From the NCBI GenBank assembly GCA_036159515.1, contig JAYYEV010000064.1:1-24850 (forward strand): a stretch of 24,850 bases of DNA. The letters are read 5' to 3'. Under the pieces are notes generated by a model, which had not been told where the DNA came from, searched no databases, and saw nothing but the letters and a program-made list of their open reading frames with translations. A program made the translations under genes and the position numbers. Position 1 is the stretch's first letter; the number at the start of each line of letters is the position of its first letter. This DNA comes from GCA-002727735 sp036159515 (lineage in GTDB: Bacteria; Bacteroidota; Bacteroidia; Flavobacteriales_D; Parvicellaceae). Below, piece by piece: positions 16,001-24,837 of the stretch.

Positions 16001-17217
16001 TATTCGTAAATGGTAACCCCACTTCTTATTTTGGGTTCTATCCAAGTACTTTTTGGCGGCATAGTTTCTCCCAAATCAGCTATTTGAATTATTTCTTCCA
16101 TAGTGTGTGGGAATAACTTTAGGAACAGTCCATTTTCAAGTTTATCTATTTTTTTGAATGTATTTTGGTTTGTGTCAATACCGCTTATAAACTCTACTCT
16201 TTTGTCATTTCTAAGATCTGGAATATTTAATATAGAATTCAAGATAAAATCTGAAACCAATTGACTATTTAGTTTCTGTTTGTAAGTTAAGTTTTTGAGC
16301 AGTTCTTTTTTAATAGTAAGTAAATACCATTTTTTATTAAAATACATCCCAATTTCTTTTTTATTAGAGGGAGAGACCTCACTTACTCCTCCTTCAGATA
16401 ATACAAAATTTTGATTCAATGCTTTGAATAGGCTATCTGGTTTGTGAGGAAATATATTCTTAACCAATCTGTTAAATTCAATGATATGGACATTTTTGGT
16501 GTCTACTAAAAAGGATAAAAAATATTTACTAGAAGGATTATGTTGATGTCCTTCAAAATACAGCTTCGAGGACGCAGCTCTGTGATGACCATCTGCGATA
16601 TATATTTTATTAACTTTTTTAAAAGCGTTAACTAGTTTCTTAACAATGGCGATATCATCTATAATCCATAATTCATGATTTTTATTATCCGTAGTAGTGA
16701 ATTCATATTCTGGTCTTTCTACTTTTTTTGAGGATATAATATTTTCTATTTCATCATTAGACTCATAAGACAAAAGCACAGGTTCTGCGTGAAAATGACA
16801 AACATCAAGGTATTTTTCAAATAGTTTTTCTCTTTTTAGGATGGTATTTTCATGTTTTTTGATTAAATCGTTAGTGTAATCTAAAACTGATGCTCCTGCA
16901 ATTATTCCTGTAAATACTCCTAAAGATGAAGTTTGTTTATACAAATAGAAAGATGATTTTTTGTCCTGTACAAATAGGTTGTTTACTTTGAATTTTTCGT
17001 ATTGATCTTTAACTAAGTTAAATCGTTCAATGCTATTAGGCTTAGTTCCATGATTTTTCTTGAACTCTGGATTTATAACATGTAAAAATGAGTAAGGATT
17101 TGTCTCTAATTTTGTCTTTAAATGACTTTTTTTATATGTGAAATAGGGCCTTGAAGAGACTAAATGTACTTTACTTCTCTTTGGTCTGACTGCTTTAAAT
17201 GGAACAATATCGGCCAT
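15997..17217 (-). CDS. DUF1015 family protein
   Basis: The 406-residue protein begins with MADIVPFKAVRPKRS and contains the family landmarks PYSFLHVINPEF at 41-52, KHENTILKREKL at 121-132 and the invariant-looking IADGHHRAASS at 207-217. The family has no settled biochemical function that I can cite. The DGHHRA motif resembles one found in ParB/sulfiredoxin-fold enzymes such as serine kinases, which is suggestive rather than proven. No signal peptide is present, so the location is cytoplasmic. It is the last gene of a serC-serA-DUF1015 cluster, starting 21 bases after serA, which points to a role in serine or phosphoserine metabolism. No serB-like gene occurs in the window. Confidence 0.9.
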   Translation of the reverse strand: MADIVPFKAVRPKRSKVHLVSSRPYFTYKKSHLKTKLETNPYSFLHVINPEFKKNHGTKPNSIERFNLVKDQYEKFKVNNLFVQDKKSSFYLYKQTSSLGVFTGIIAGASVLDYTNDLIKKHENTILKREKLFEKYLDVCHFHAEPVLLSYESNDEIENIISSKKVERPEYEFTTTDNKNHELWIIDDIAIVKKLVNAFKKVNKIYIADGHHRAASSKLYFEGHQHNPSSKYFLSFLVDTKNVHIIEFNRLVKNIFPHKPDSLFKALNQNFVLSEGGVSEVSPSNKKEIGMYFNKKWYLLTIKKELLKNLTYKQKLNSQLVSDFILNSILNIPDLRNDKRVEFISGIDTNQNTFKKIDKLENGLFLKLFPHTMEEIIQIADLGETMPPKSTWIEPKIRSGVTIYEY

Positions 17218-17238
17218 GTTAATGGCAATTTAACAAAA

Positions 17239-18195
17239 TTATTTTTGGTAAAATTCAATAATTTTGTCGGCTAACTCGGTTCCTATTCTGTCTTGTGCTT
17301 CAGTTGTTGCAGCTCCAATGTGAGGAGTTAATGATGTATTCTGTAGAGAAAGTACATCTAATCTTGGACTCGGCTCGCCCACAAAAACATCAAGTGCAAC
17401 AGCCCCTACCTTTCCATTATTAACAGCTTCTATTAAATCGTCTTCATCAATAACTCCACCTCTTGCTGCGTTCACTATCTTAACACCATTTTTCATCAAA
17501 TCAAATTCATTTTTAGAAATGATAGGCTTTTTATCTGCAGGCATCGGCACATGCATGGAAATATAGTCTGAGTTTTTCAAAAGTGTTTCTAAATCTGTTG
17601 TTTTTATGGAGACGTCCACTTTTTTATCTGCTATGTCAATAGATAAGGTCACTTCTGGTAAGAACGGATCGAAAGCTACTACTTTCATCCCATTTCCAAG
17701 AGCGTATTTTGCTGTAAATTGACCAATTCTTCCAAATCCAATCACACCTAGGGTTTTTCCTCTTAACTCGCTTCCCTTGGCATATTTTTTCTTCAGCACT
17801 TTGAAAGAAGTACTTCCTTCTTTTGGCATTTGTCTATTTGAGTCATATACAAATCTTGAAATATTAAATAAATGAGCCATAACTAATTCGGCAACAGATT
17901 GTGAAGATGCGGCAGGAGTATTGATTACAAGTAATCCCTTATCTCTTGCATAATCTACATCTATGTTGTCCATTCCTACGCCTCCTCTACCAATTATTCT
18001 GAGAGACGAACATTGATCAATGATGTCTTTTCTTACTTGGGTAGCACTTCTAACTAAAATTACTTCAATAGAGTTTGAATTTATATATTCAATTAAATTG
18101 GCTTGCTCAACTTTATCAGTGATTACATTGAAGCCAGCATTTTTTAGGGCATTTATTCCAGAGTCCGATAAACCGTCATTAGCAAGTATATTCAT
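17239..18195 (-). CDS. serA: D-3-phosphoglycerate dehydrogenase
   Basis: The enzyme oxidises 3-phosphoglycerate to 3-phosphohydroxypyruvate with NAD, the first step of serine synthesis. The 318-residue product has the D-isomer-specific dehydrogenase layout: GRGGVGMDNIDVDYA at 69-83, the NAD-binding glycine motif VIGFGRIGQ at 151-159, an acidic residue after the second strand (FDPF at 175-178), and the catalytic residues Arg245 (NAARGGVID), Glu274 (FVGEP) and His292 (TPHIGAAT). It is a short form lacking the C-terminal ACT domain that confers serine feedback control in the E. coli enzyme. It starts one base after the serC stop, and DUF1015 follows 21 bases downstream. Other hydroxyacid dehydrogenases share these motifs, but the serC neighbour fixes the assignment. 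Confidence 0.93.
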   Translation of the reverse strand: MNILANDGLSDSGINALKNAGFNVITDKVEQANLIEYINSNSIEVILVRSATQVRKDIIDQCSSLRIIGRGGVGMDNIDVDYARDKGLLVINTPAASSQSVAELVMAHLFNISRFVYDSNRQMPKEGSTSFKVLKKKYAKGSELRGKTLGVIGFGRIGQFTAKYALGNGMKVVAFDPFLPEVTLSIDIADKKVDVSIKTTDLETLLKNSDYISMHVPMPADKKPIISKNEFDLMKNGVKIVNAARGGVIDEDDLIEAVNNGKVGAVALDVFVGEPSPRLDVLSLQNTSLTPHIGAATTEAQDRIGTELADKIIEFYQK

Positions 18196-18196
18196 T

Positions 18197-19270
18197 TTAT
18201 CCTTTTTTATTTGTTAATTCTTGCATCACATCAACAAGTGTTTTGACACTTTCTAATGGCATGGCATTATACATGGAAGCTCTAAATCCTCCAACTGATC
18301 GATGTCCTTTTAATCCACTAATATTTGCTTCAGATAGCATGGACATAAATTCTTCATTAAGTTCTTCGTTTTTTAAAGTAAAGGTAGCGTTCATAATGCT
18401 TCTATCTTCCAATTCCGCAGTTCCACTAAACAATGGATTTTGATCTATCTCGTTATATATGAGTTCAGCTTTTTGATGGTTTAATTTTTCAATAGTATCT
18501 AAACCCCCAATACCTTTCAACCACCTTAAAGTTAACATGGACGTATAAACGGCAAACACAGGGGGAGTGTTAAACATGGAATCTTTATCAGCGTGTGTTT
18601 TTAAGTCTAACATGGTAGGAATGGCCACACTACTTTTACCAAGAATATCTTTTTTGTAAATGTATACCGTTGTTCCTGCTGGTCCCATATTTTTTTGTGC
18701 TCCAGCGTATATTAAATCAAAGTCGCTAACATTAATCTTTCTTGAAAAAATATCTGATGACATGTCACATACAAGAGGTATGTCTCCTGTGTAAAAATCT
18801 TTTATTTGCGTTCCAAAAATGGTATTATTTGAAGTGACGTGAAAATAATCTAGATCACTCGTTAAGTCATAGTTTTTGGGGATGTAGTTAAAATTCTGAT
18901 CTTCAGAAGATGCTACTATTTTACTATGGCCCATAAAATTAGCTTCTTTTGCTGCTTTTTTAGCCCATGCTCCAGTAACAAGATATCCGCCACATTTATT
19001 TGTTCTCATCATGTTGTAAGCAGCTTTTAAGAATCCTAAACTTGCTCCGCCTTGTAAAAAAAGAACATCATAATTTTCTGGAACGTTTAACACTTCTTTG
19101 ACTAAAGAACGAGCTTCATCCATCACTTCTACAAAATCTTTACTTCTGTGCGAAATTTCAATTAAAGAGAGGTTAAGATCATTAAAGTTTTCAATGCTTT
19201 TTGAAGCCTGCTCAAATACTTGCTGTGGAAGTATACATGGACCTGCGCTGTAATTATGTACTTTACTCAT
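18197..19270 (-). CDS. serC: phosphoserine aminotransferase
   Basis: SerC is a pyridoxal-phosphate enzyme that converts 3-phosphohydroxypyruvate and glutamate to phosphoserine and 2-oxoglutarate. The 357-residue product starts with the typical HNYSAGPCILPQ and has ISHRSKDF at 39-46, LFLQGGASLGF at 70-80, the substrate/cofactor segment FHVTSNNTIFGTQ at 143-155, the cofactor-binding CDMSSDIFSR at 168-177 and the Schiff-base lysine K193 in YAGAQKNMGPAG. The C-terminus carries GLKGHRSVGGFRASMYNA. It is first in the serC-serA-DUF1015 cluster, with one base between serC and serA. The 107-base gap upstream is shared with the divergent small secreted-protein gene. Confidence 0.96.
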   Translation of the reverse strand: MSKVHNYSAGPCILPQQVFEQASKSIENFNDLNLSLIEISHRSKDFVEVMDEARSLVKEVLNVPENYDVLFLQGGASLGFLKAAYNMMRTNKCGGYLVTGAWAKKAAKEANFMGHSKIVASSEDQNFNYIPKNYDLTSDLDYFHVTSNNTIFGTQIKDFYTGDIPLVCDMSSDIFSRKINVSDFDLIYAGAQKNMGPAGTTVYIYKKDILGKSSVAIPTMLDLKTHADKDSMFNTPPVFAVYTSMLTLRWLKGIGGLDTIEKLNHQKAELIYNEIDQNPLFSGTAELEDRSIMNATFTLKNEELNEEFMSMLSEANISGLKGHRSVGGFRASMYNAMPLESVKTLVDVMQELTNKKG

Positions 19271-19377
19271 TTTATTGTGTTAATTTTGACAAATGTGTAA
19301 AATTTATTTCAATTGGAAATAAAGTTTAATTTTAATTTATTGACAACCTATTTTATCTATTTCATTTACTCTGTATC

Positions 19378-19626
19378 ATGATCAAGAAAATGTATACTTT
19401 CGTGCTTATTGTATTGTGTTTTAGTCAGGCAATGTATAGTCAGACATCTATCCAAAATGACTCCTTGGAATTGATCAAACACCAAATAAAAGGGATAGAA
19501 GAAAAATTGAGATTAGGTGCTTTGGAGAAACATAATGTTGCTGATACTTTTTATAATTTATGGAAGAGTAATATGGAATTAAAATTAAACAGGTTAATTT
19601 TATTAAAAGAAGAATATGAAAAATAG
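19378..19626 (+). CDS. small secreted helical protein, 82 residues
   Basis: The product has a signal peptide (MIKKMYTFVLIVLCFSQAMYSQ, cleavage around residue 20-22; an internal Met at position 5 is a possible start). It is followed by about 60 residues rich in Leu, Glu and Lys, likely one or two long helices (DSLELIKHQIKGIEEKLR and NMELKLNRLILLKEEYEK). No Cys or known motif is seen, and I do not recognise the family. Its 3' end overlaps the start of the 1329-residue adhesin-like gene by 11 bases, so translation of the two is probably coupled. It could be a periplasmic partner of the adhesin. A TTGACA sequence at 19340-19345 lies upstream, without a convincing second promoter element. Confidence 0.7.
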   Translation: MIKKMYTFVLIVLCFSQAMYSQTSIQNDSLELIKHQIKGIEEKLRLGALEKHNVADTFYNLWKSNMELKLNRLILLKEEYEK

Positions 19627-22600
19627 AAACATTATTGTTTTAGTTTTTTTATTTTTTTCAAATTTCTTACAAGCTCAAGGGACAACGTGTAGTAACGCAG
19701 ATCCGTTTTGTACCAGTTCTGCTAATTCATTTCCTGCTGGTGTTAATCAGCCAGACGCTACAATAACACAAGCAGGTAACAATTACGATTGTCTGAGTAC
19801 AGCTCCTAATCCCGCATGGTATTATTTGGAAATTGACCAACCAGGTAACCTAGCAATTAACATTACAAATAATGGAAATGTTTTTGGTTCGCCAGCTGAC
19901 ATCGATTTTGCTATTTGGGGACCTTTTGTAAATTTAAATTCAGCACTAAATAATTGTGGATCATTACAGTTGCCCCTTGATTGTAGTTATTCTGCTTTTG
20001 CCTATCCAGAAGTAGTTAATGTCAATAACACCGTTTCTGGACAAGTTTACATAATGTTGGTTACCAATTACGACAATGTAGCTTGTGATATCAGTCTTTC
20101 AAATGTAGGTGCAGCAACCACAGATTGTTCAATTTTAAATCCATGTTCTCTTAACAGTATTACAGTTGCCCCATCATCATGCTTGGGGACTACTTCACTA
20201 TTTAATATTTCAGGAGTCATTAATTTTACAAATCCACCCACCTCTGGTCAATTAGTTGTTCAAAATTGCTCTGGAGATCAAGTTACATTTTCTCCGCCAT
20301 TCAACTCTCCGATAAATTATCTGATTACTGGAATTAATGGTGATGGGACGACTAATTGTAATGTTAATGCCTATTTTACTGCTGATCCAACTTGTACTAT
20401 TACATCAAGTAATTTTGATGAGCCTTACTGTGCGACGAGTTGTGATATTACTTCTATTTCCAATTCTGTTTCCAGTTGTGATGCGCTAGGATACTTTAAT
20501 TTACTAGGAAACATTGAATTTATAAACCAGCCTACTACAGGAAGTTTAGTAGTAAAAAATTGTTCTGGGGACTCCACTATTCTTAGTCCACCTTTTAACA
20601 GCCCCATGAACTATAATATAGGCAATATAGTGGGCGATGGAACCACAAATTGTCAGGTGGTAGCTTACTTCACGGATTCTTTACAGTGTTCTATACAAGG
20701 CAATGGCTACACCGAACCAACATGCGTTTGTTCAATAAATACGATAAACCATTCTTTTTCAATTTGTGATACGGTAAACCAAACTTTTAATATGGCTGGA
20801 ATAGTAGATGTTAGTTGGCCACCAACAACAGGCCAATTAATAGTGAAAAATTGTTCAGGTGATTCGGCTATCATTTCTCCTCCTTTTAATAGTCCAATTT
20901 CATTTACTATTTCTGGAATAAATGCAGATGGGACACAAAACTGTACGCTAACTGCATATTTTACAGATGACAACAACTGTAGCATAGTCTCTTTTCCATT
21001 TCAAGAACCTAATTGTCTTTTACCTTGTCAATTTATAGATGTAACAACTACAATGGATTCATGTACAGCTTCTGGTCTTCACTACAGTGGTATAGTCACC
21101 TTCCAGAACCAACCTTCTTCTGGACAACTTATTGTTTCGGATTGTAATGGAAATCAACATGTTTTTAATCCTCCCTTCTTTTCTCCTACATCCTATGAAA
21201 TACATGATGTTATTCCGAATGGGGTTCCATGCCAAATGACTGCCTATTTTACAGCAGATACAACATGTACCTATGTGACTCCTTTTACGCCAGATAACGT
21301 TCCAATTATTGAAGTGGAAATGGATACTGCAGTTTGCATTGGAGAACAAGTAGAGTTGTATGTCGATACAATTTCAGGTGGATTATTAGTAGATCAATTT
21401 ACAATGGTATTCAATCAAGCTTTTTCCTATACCTCTACGGTGACCACACAACCTGGAATGTATTATTTAGAGGTTAGTGGAACATATACGGCCGTCGGGA
21501 TGCCTCACATAAGAGATGCAGCATTTAATTATGGAGCATTTAATCCACCTTTGCAAAATATTGAGTGGAAATGGAATGGACAAAATCCAAATACCCAATC
21601 TGTAGTACCCACAGTTTACAATCCTAATCATGTATATCAATTTTTCTTTCAGGGTGGATCAGTGCAAAATTTTTCTTTTTCCGAACTTCAAGCTAATTGG
21701 TATAACGACAATTTTGGTCAATTGAATTTTAAAATATATTATCTAGGTAATATGTATTGGTCAAATGGGGTAACCACATTCAATAATATTATTAATCCAA
21801 CATTATCTTCAGATTATATTATTTACCTTGATTATGTTAATGGGTGTTCATCATCAGATACAGTACGAGTTGAAGTGAGTGATCTCCAACACACTGTACA
21901 AACTACATCTTTAACCTGTATTGGCCTTTCTGATGGATCTATTGATTTTGATTTTAGTGGAGGACTAGAACCGCTGAATTATAATTGGTCTCATACAGCT
22001 CTTAATACGGATTCATTAGTAGGCTTAGATACGGGGTCATATCAACTAATTGTGACAGATAGTATTGGGTGTTCCGACAGCATATTGTCAACCATAATAG
22101 GGCCTCAGTTAATTACCATTAATCAAATTGACACCATCAGAGAACTGTGTTTCGGTGATTGCTCAGGTCAAATGACGGTAAGTGCAACAGGAGCACATTT
22201 TTACAGTATTGATAGCCTAAACTTTCAAACAGATAGCAGTTTTAGTGGACTCTGTAGCGGAACCTACCACGTGTATTTGAGAGATTCTGCTGGGTGTCAA
22301 AATTTTGCTCCATTTTCTATTATCAGTCCTGCTGAAATTTTACTTTCTCCTTCAAGTGATACTACCATATGTATTGGGGGTACAGCTAATGTGACGGTTC
22401 AAGGTATCGGAGGTACTGGTGGTTTAACTTACTTTACTAATGATTTGCCGTCATCAAATAGTCAACTTATTACTCCTCTTTTAGATTCTATTCTTTGTAT
22501 AAGTGCTGCAGATGCAAATGGCTGTAGGTCTGATACTCATTGTGTAAATGTTGCAATTTTCCCACCCTTGCAAATTGCCTCAATCAATGATATAGACATA

Positions 22601-23605
22601 TGTATTGGTGATACTGTAGTTGTTTTAGCTCAAGTAAGTGGAGGTAGTGGAGTATCATACAATTACAATTGGACTCCTTTAAATTCAAATGATTCTATTG
22701 TTTTACTCCAGCCAAGTTCAACTCAACAATATACGCTTACCGTCACTGAAAATTGTGAAACTCCAGCTAGTTCCGAAGATTTTGAGATTGTGGTAAATCA
22801 ATATCCAGTTGTAGAGTTTTCTGCAGATGTTCTTTCTTCATGCTTGCCGCTTGAAACTACATTTACTAGTGTCATATCTCCTTCAAGTGGTAGCTGCCTT
22901 TGGGATTTAGGTGATGGAACTTTATCCACAACCTGCAATAATGTTTCCCACGTTTATGTTGATTCTGGATGTTATGATATTAGTTTACAAGTGACATCCA
23001 CAGAAGGATGTACTACCGTTGTAGATAAATCTCAATACGTTTGCGCTAGGGATATTCCTATACCCATATTTGATTGGGATCCAGATACTTCAACTATGAT
23101 GAATACTTATATAGAATTCTACAATTCTTCCATAGGTGCTACTAGCTATGAGTGGCAGCTTGATGTAAATGGAAATTTATATACCATTACAGAAGAAGAG
23201 TTTCCATACACTTTTCCTAATTTTCAATCTGGTACTTATCCAATATGTTTGACTGCTACTAATGATTTTGGATGCGACTCAACGGTATGCGATGAAGTAA
23301 GGATTTTAGATCATTTCTTTATTTACACTCCTACCGGTTTTACACCCGGTGATGAAGATTTAATTAATGATGAATTTATTCCTGTAATTTACGGTGCTCA
23401 ACCTGAATCTTATAGTCTTCAGGTTTTTGACAGATGGGGTGGGTTAATCTTTGAATCCAATGAAATTGGTTACGGTTGGAACGGAAAACATCAAAAAACA
23501 GGGGAACTTTGTGCTCTTGGTGTGTATGTGTGGAGAATAACAGTAAGAGACGAATATTCTCCTACACTGTATGATTACATTGGAAATGTGACCTTAATAA
23601 GATAG
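19616..23605 (+). CDS. large multidomain T9SS surface protein (SprB-type repeat, PKD, gliding-motility C-terminal domain)
   Basis: The 1329-residue protein has a signal peptide (1-20, cleaved near QAQG) and an N-terminal domain of ~25-170 (CSNADPFCTSSANSFPAG, then YIMLVTNYDN) common in Bacteroidota surface proteins. Residues 177-551 are four tandem ~95-residue cysteine repeats. Residues ~570-755 form a mostly unique region. An SprB-like repeat lies at ~760-828 (TCIGLSDGSIDFDFSGG, WSHT, LIVTDSIGCS) and a related one at ~835-905. A PKD-like domain follows at ~1063-1140 (CLWDLGDGT, HVYVDSGCYDISLQV), with a second, weaker one at ~1150-1225. The last ~95 residues are the type B sorting domain (TPTGFTPGDEDLINDEFIP, LQVFDRWGGLIFES, WNGKHQKTGE, GVYVWRITV). 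T9SS export to the cell surface and an adhesive role are inferred from this architecture. Confidence 0.92.
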   Translation: MKNRNIIVLVFLFFSNFLQAQGTTCSNADPFCTSSANSFPAGVNQPDATITQAGNNYDCLSTAPNPAWYYLEIDQPGNLAINITNNGNVFGSPADIDFAIWGPFVNLNSALNNCGSLQLPLDCSYSAFAYPEVVNVNNTVSGQVYIMLVTNYDNVACDISLSNVGAATTDCSILNPCSLNSITVAPSSCLGTTSLFNISGVINFTNPPTSGQLVVQNCSGDQVTFSPPFNSPINYLITGINGDGTTNCNVNAYFTADPTCTITSSNFDEPYCATSCDITSISNSVSSCDALGYFNLLGNIEFINQPTTGSLVVKNCSGDSTILSPPFNSPMNYNIGNIVGDGTTNCQVVAYFTDSLQCSIQGNGYTEPTCVCSINTINHSFSICDTVNQTFNMAGIVDVSWPPTTGQLIVKNCSGDSAIISPPFNSPISFTISGINADGTQNCTLTAYFTDDNNCSIVSFPFQEPNCLLPCQFIDVTTTMDSCTASGLHYSGIVTFQNQPSSGQLIVSDCNGNQHVFNPPFFSPTSYEIHDVIPNGVPCQMTAYFTADTTCTYVTPFTPDNVPIIEVEMDTAVCIGEQVELYVDTISGGLLVDQFTMVFNQAFSYTSTVTTQPGMYYLEVSGTYTAVGMPHIRDAAFNYGAFNPPLQNIEWKWNGQNPNTQSVVPTVYNPNHVYQFFFQGGSVQNFSFSELQANWYNDNFGQLNFKIYYLGNMYWSNGVTTFNNIINPTLSSDYIIYLDYVNGCSSSDTVRVEVSDLQHTVQTTSLTCIGLSDGSIDFDFSGGLEPLNYNWSHTALNTDSLVGLDTGSYQLIVTDSIGCSDSILSTIIGPQLITINQIDTIRELCFGDCSGQMTVSATGAHFYSIDSLNFQTDSSFSGLCSGTYHVYLRDSAGCQNFAPFSIISPAEILLSPSSDTTICIGGTANVTVQGIGGTGGLTYFTNDLPSSNSQLITPLLDSILCISAADANGCRSDTHCVNVAIFPPLQIASINDIDICIGDTVVVLAQVSGGSGVSYNYNWTPLNSNDSIVLLQPSSTQQYTLTVTENCETPASSEDFEIVVNQYPVVEFSADVLSSCLPLETTFTSVISPSSGSCLWDLGDGTLSTTCNNVSHVYVDSGCYDISLQVTSTEGCTTVVDKSQYVCARDIPIPIFDWDPDTSTMMNTYIEFYNSSIGATSYEWQLDVNGNLYTITEEEFPYTFPNFQSGTYPICLTATNDFGCDSTVCDEVRILDHFFIYTPTGFTPGDEDLINDEFIPVIYGAQPESYSLQVFDRWGGLIFESNEIGYGWNGKHQKTGELCALGVYVWRITVRDEYSPTLYDYIGNVTLIR
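20144..21268 (+). repeat. four tandem ~95-residue cysteine-spaced repeats within the adhesin-like gene
   Basis: The repeats span residues 177-272, 276-370, 372-467 and 471-551 of the 1329-residue protein. The first three have six cysteines spaced 12, 28-29, 30, 12 and 12 residues apart; the fourth has five with nearly the same spacing (12, 27, 29, 12). Shared text includes SGQLIVKNCSGD, SPPFNSP and DGTTNC-x-V-x-AYFT. At the DNA level the copies differ at many synonymous positions, indicating old duplications kept by selection rather than a recent expansion. Confidence 0.9.
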
Positions 23606-24451
23606 TTACTTATTTGGGTCATTGAAAGGACGTCTTAATATCTTAAGTGACTTGGCATCAAAATCTTTAATATAAGTCCATCTTGCACCGTCCCATTTAA
23701 ATGCATCAAAACTCAAATCCGTGACATACCAGTCTGGAAAATCTTTTAAATGTGGAGAAGTAGGGACTAAATGATCAAAAATAATGTAATTTTCTTTTCT
23801 TATAATATCATGTTTTAATGACATGTATGATTGCTTATTATATTGAAGTATAACTCTTTTCTTTGTCCTTTCGTTTGGATATACAAACATGGAATTTCCA
23901 AATTGTAATTTACTTTTCTTAAACTCTAGAATTTCAATAATTTTTTTATTTGAAAACATATCATTTCCATCCCAACCAAGGAGCGTGTAGTATGTTTTAT
24001 TTTTTTTAAACACAGGTATTATTTTATAATATAATGCTCCAAACCATGATTTTTCACTTAATATGGCAAACTCAATCTCAGGGATTAATTTTTGATGATC
24101 TTTTAATTTAATAAGGGTGCCATCTTTTTTTACTACCCAACACTCATAAAATTGGGTCTGATTTTTTTGTTGGATGTTCCAGTTGTACAAACGAAAAGTT
24201 TCATCAGGGGATTTAATTGTGCTCATGAATTTGGAAAGACTGTCAAATTCATAATCAAATGATGCAGGGTGCTTAATTACTTGTTCAAGTGTAGATTTAA
24301 AGTTATTGTTGTGTAATTCAATGCGTTGAGTGTTTTTTTCAGTTTGAACATGTTTAAGTAATGAAATTAGAGAGTCCTCAAGCACTTGTATGGTTTGTCC
24401 AATACATAATTGAATTAGAAATATAAAGGATATTGAAACAAACCACTTCAT
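23606..24451 (-). CDS. exported protein of unknown function, 281 residues
   Basis: The product has a clear signal peptide (MKWFVSISFIFLIQLCIGQ, cleavage around residue 17-19). The N-terminal third (residues ~20-85) is helical in character; the rest looks strand-rich with aromatic motifs: YYKIIPVFKKNKTYYTLLGW followed by DGNDMFSNKKIIEIL, then FDHLVPTSPH and YVTDLSFDAFKWDGARW. The pattern feels like a conserved Bacteroidota periplasmic protein, but I cannot name the family or a function. It lies 32 bases downstream of the ferredoxin gene on the same strand and may be cotranscribed. Its stop directly abuts the stop of the convergent adhesin gene, with no bases between. Confidence 0.75.
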   Translation of the reverse strand: MKWFVSISFIFLIQLCIGQTIQVLEDSLISLLKHVQTEKNTQRIELHNNNFKSTLEQVIKHPASFDYEFDSLSKFMSTIKSPDETFRLYNWNIQQKNQTQFYECWVVKKDGTLIKLKDHQKLIPEIEFAILSEKSWFGALYYKIIPVFKKNKTYYTLLGWDGNDMFSNKKIIEILEFKKSKLQFGNSMFVYPNERTKKRVILQYNKQSYMSLKHDIIRKENYIIFDHLVPTSPHLKDFPDWYVTDLSFDAFKWDGARWTYIKDFDAKSLKILRRPFNDPNK

Positions 24452-24483
24452 TTCTGTAAATTAATCAAAAAATAGGCCAAAAT

Positions 24484-24837
24484 TCAATTAAGATGTAAGC
24501 TATCTTTTTTTGCTAATAAATCAACTTCTTCTTCTGGCCAATCTTCATCAGGCACACAGCAATCTACTGGACAAACAGCTGCACATTGTGGTTCTTCATG
24601 AAATCCTTTACACTCTGTGCATTTATCTGTGACAATAAAATAAACGTCCATGTCAACCGGTTCGTTAGGATGATCTGAATCAACCGTTATCTTTGAATTT
24701 TTACCGGTGTAGGGACCTTTTAACGATGTTCCCTCAGAAAACTTCCATTCTGCACCACCTTCATATATAGCCGTATTTGGACATTCAGGCTCACAGGCAC
24801 CGCAGTTTATACATTCATCAGTTATTTTTATGGCCAT
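24484..24837 (-). CDS. 2[4Fe-4S] ferredoxin
   Basis: The 117-residue protein carries two four-cysteine clusters for electron transfer: C9-x2-C12-x2-C15-x3-C19-P (ECINCGACEPECP) and C73-x2-C76-x8-C85-x3-C89-P (KCTECKGFHEEPQCAAVCP), with additional Cys at 93 and 94. The longer second motif and the ~50-residue segment between the clusters are typical of Allochromatium-type bacterial ferredoxins. The protein is acidic and lacks a signal peptide, so it is a cytoplasmic electron carrier; the redox partner is unknown. The start MAIKITDECINCGAC is the usual one for the family. The gene begins 13 bases from the right edge of the window, so its own upstream region is not visible. Confidence 0.93.
   Translation of the reverse strand: MAIKITDECINCGACEPECPNTAIYEGGAEWKFSEGTSLKGPYTGKNSKITVDSDHPNEPVDMDVYFIVTDKCTECKGFHEEPQCAAVCPVDCCVPDEDWPEEEVDLLAKKDSLHLN

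Noticed and set aside
19340..19377. TTGACA at 19340-19345 as a sigma70-type -35 element for the small secreted protein gene
   Set aside because: No TAnnTTTG or TATAAT-like element follows at a suitable distance, and the Bacteroidota consensus differs from TTGACA.
20425..20985. Two antisense open frames that resemble each other (both with a GLLKGG and SPEQFF motif)
   Set aside because: They lie opposite repeats 2 and 3 of the adhesin gene; their similarity is just the reverse reading of the repeated coding DNA.
21059..21349. 96-codon antisense open frame with Cys and His residues
   Set aside because: It lies wholly within the adhesin gene on the opposite strand, has low-complexity composition and no start or context of its own.
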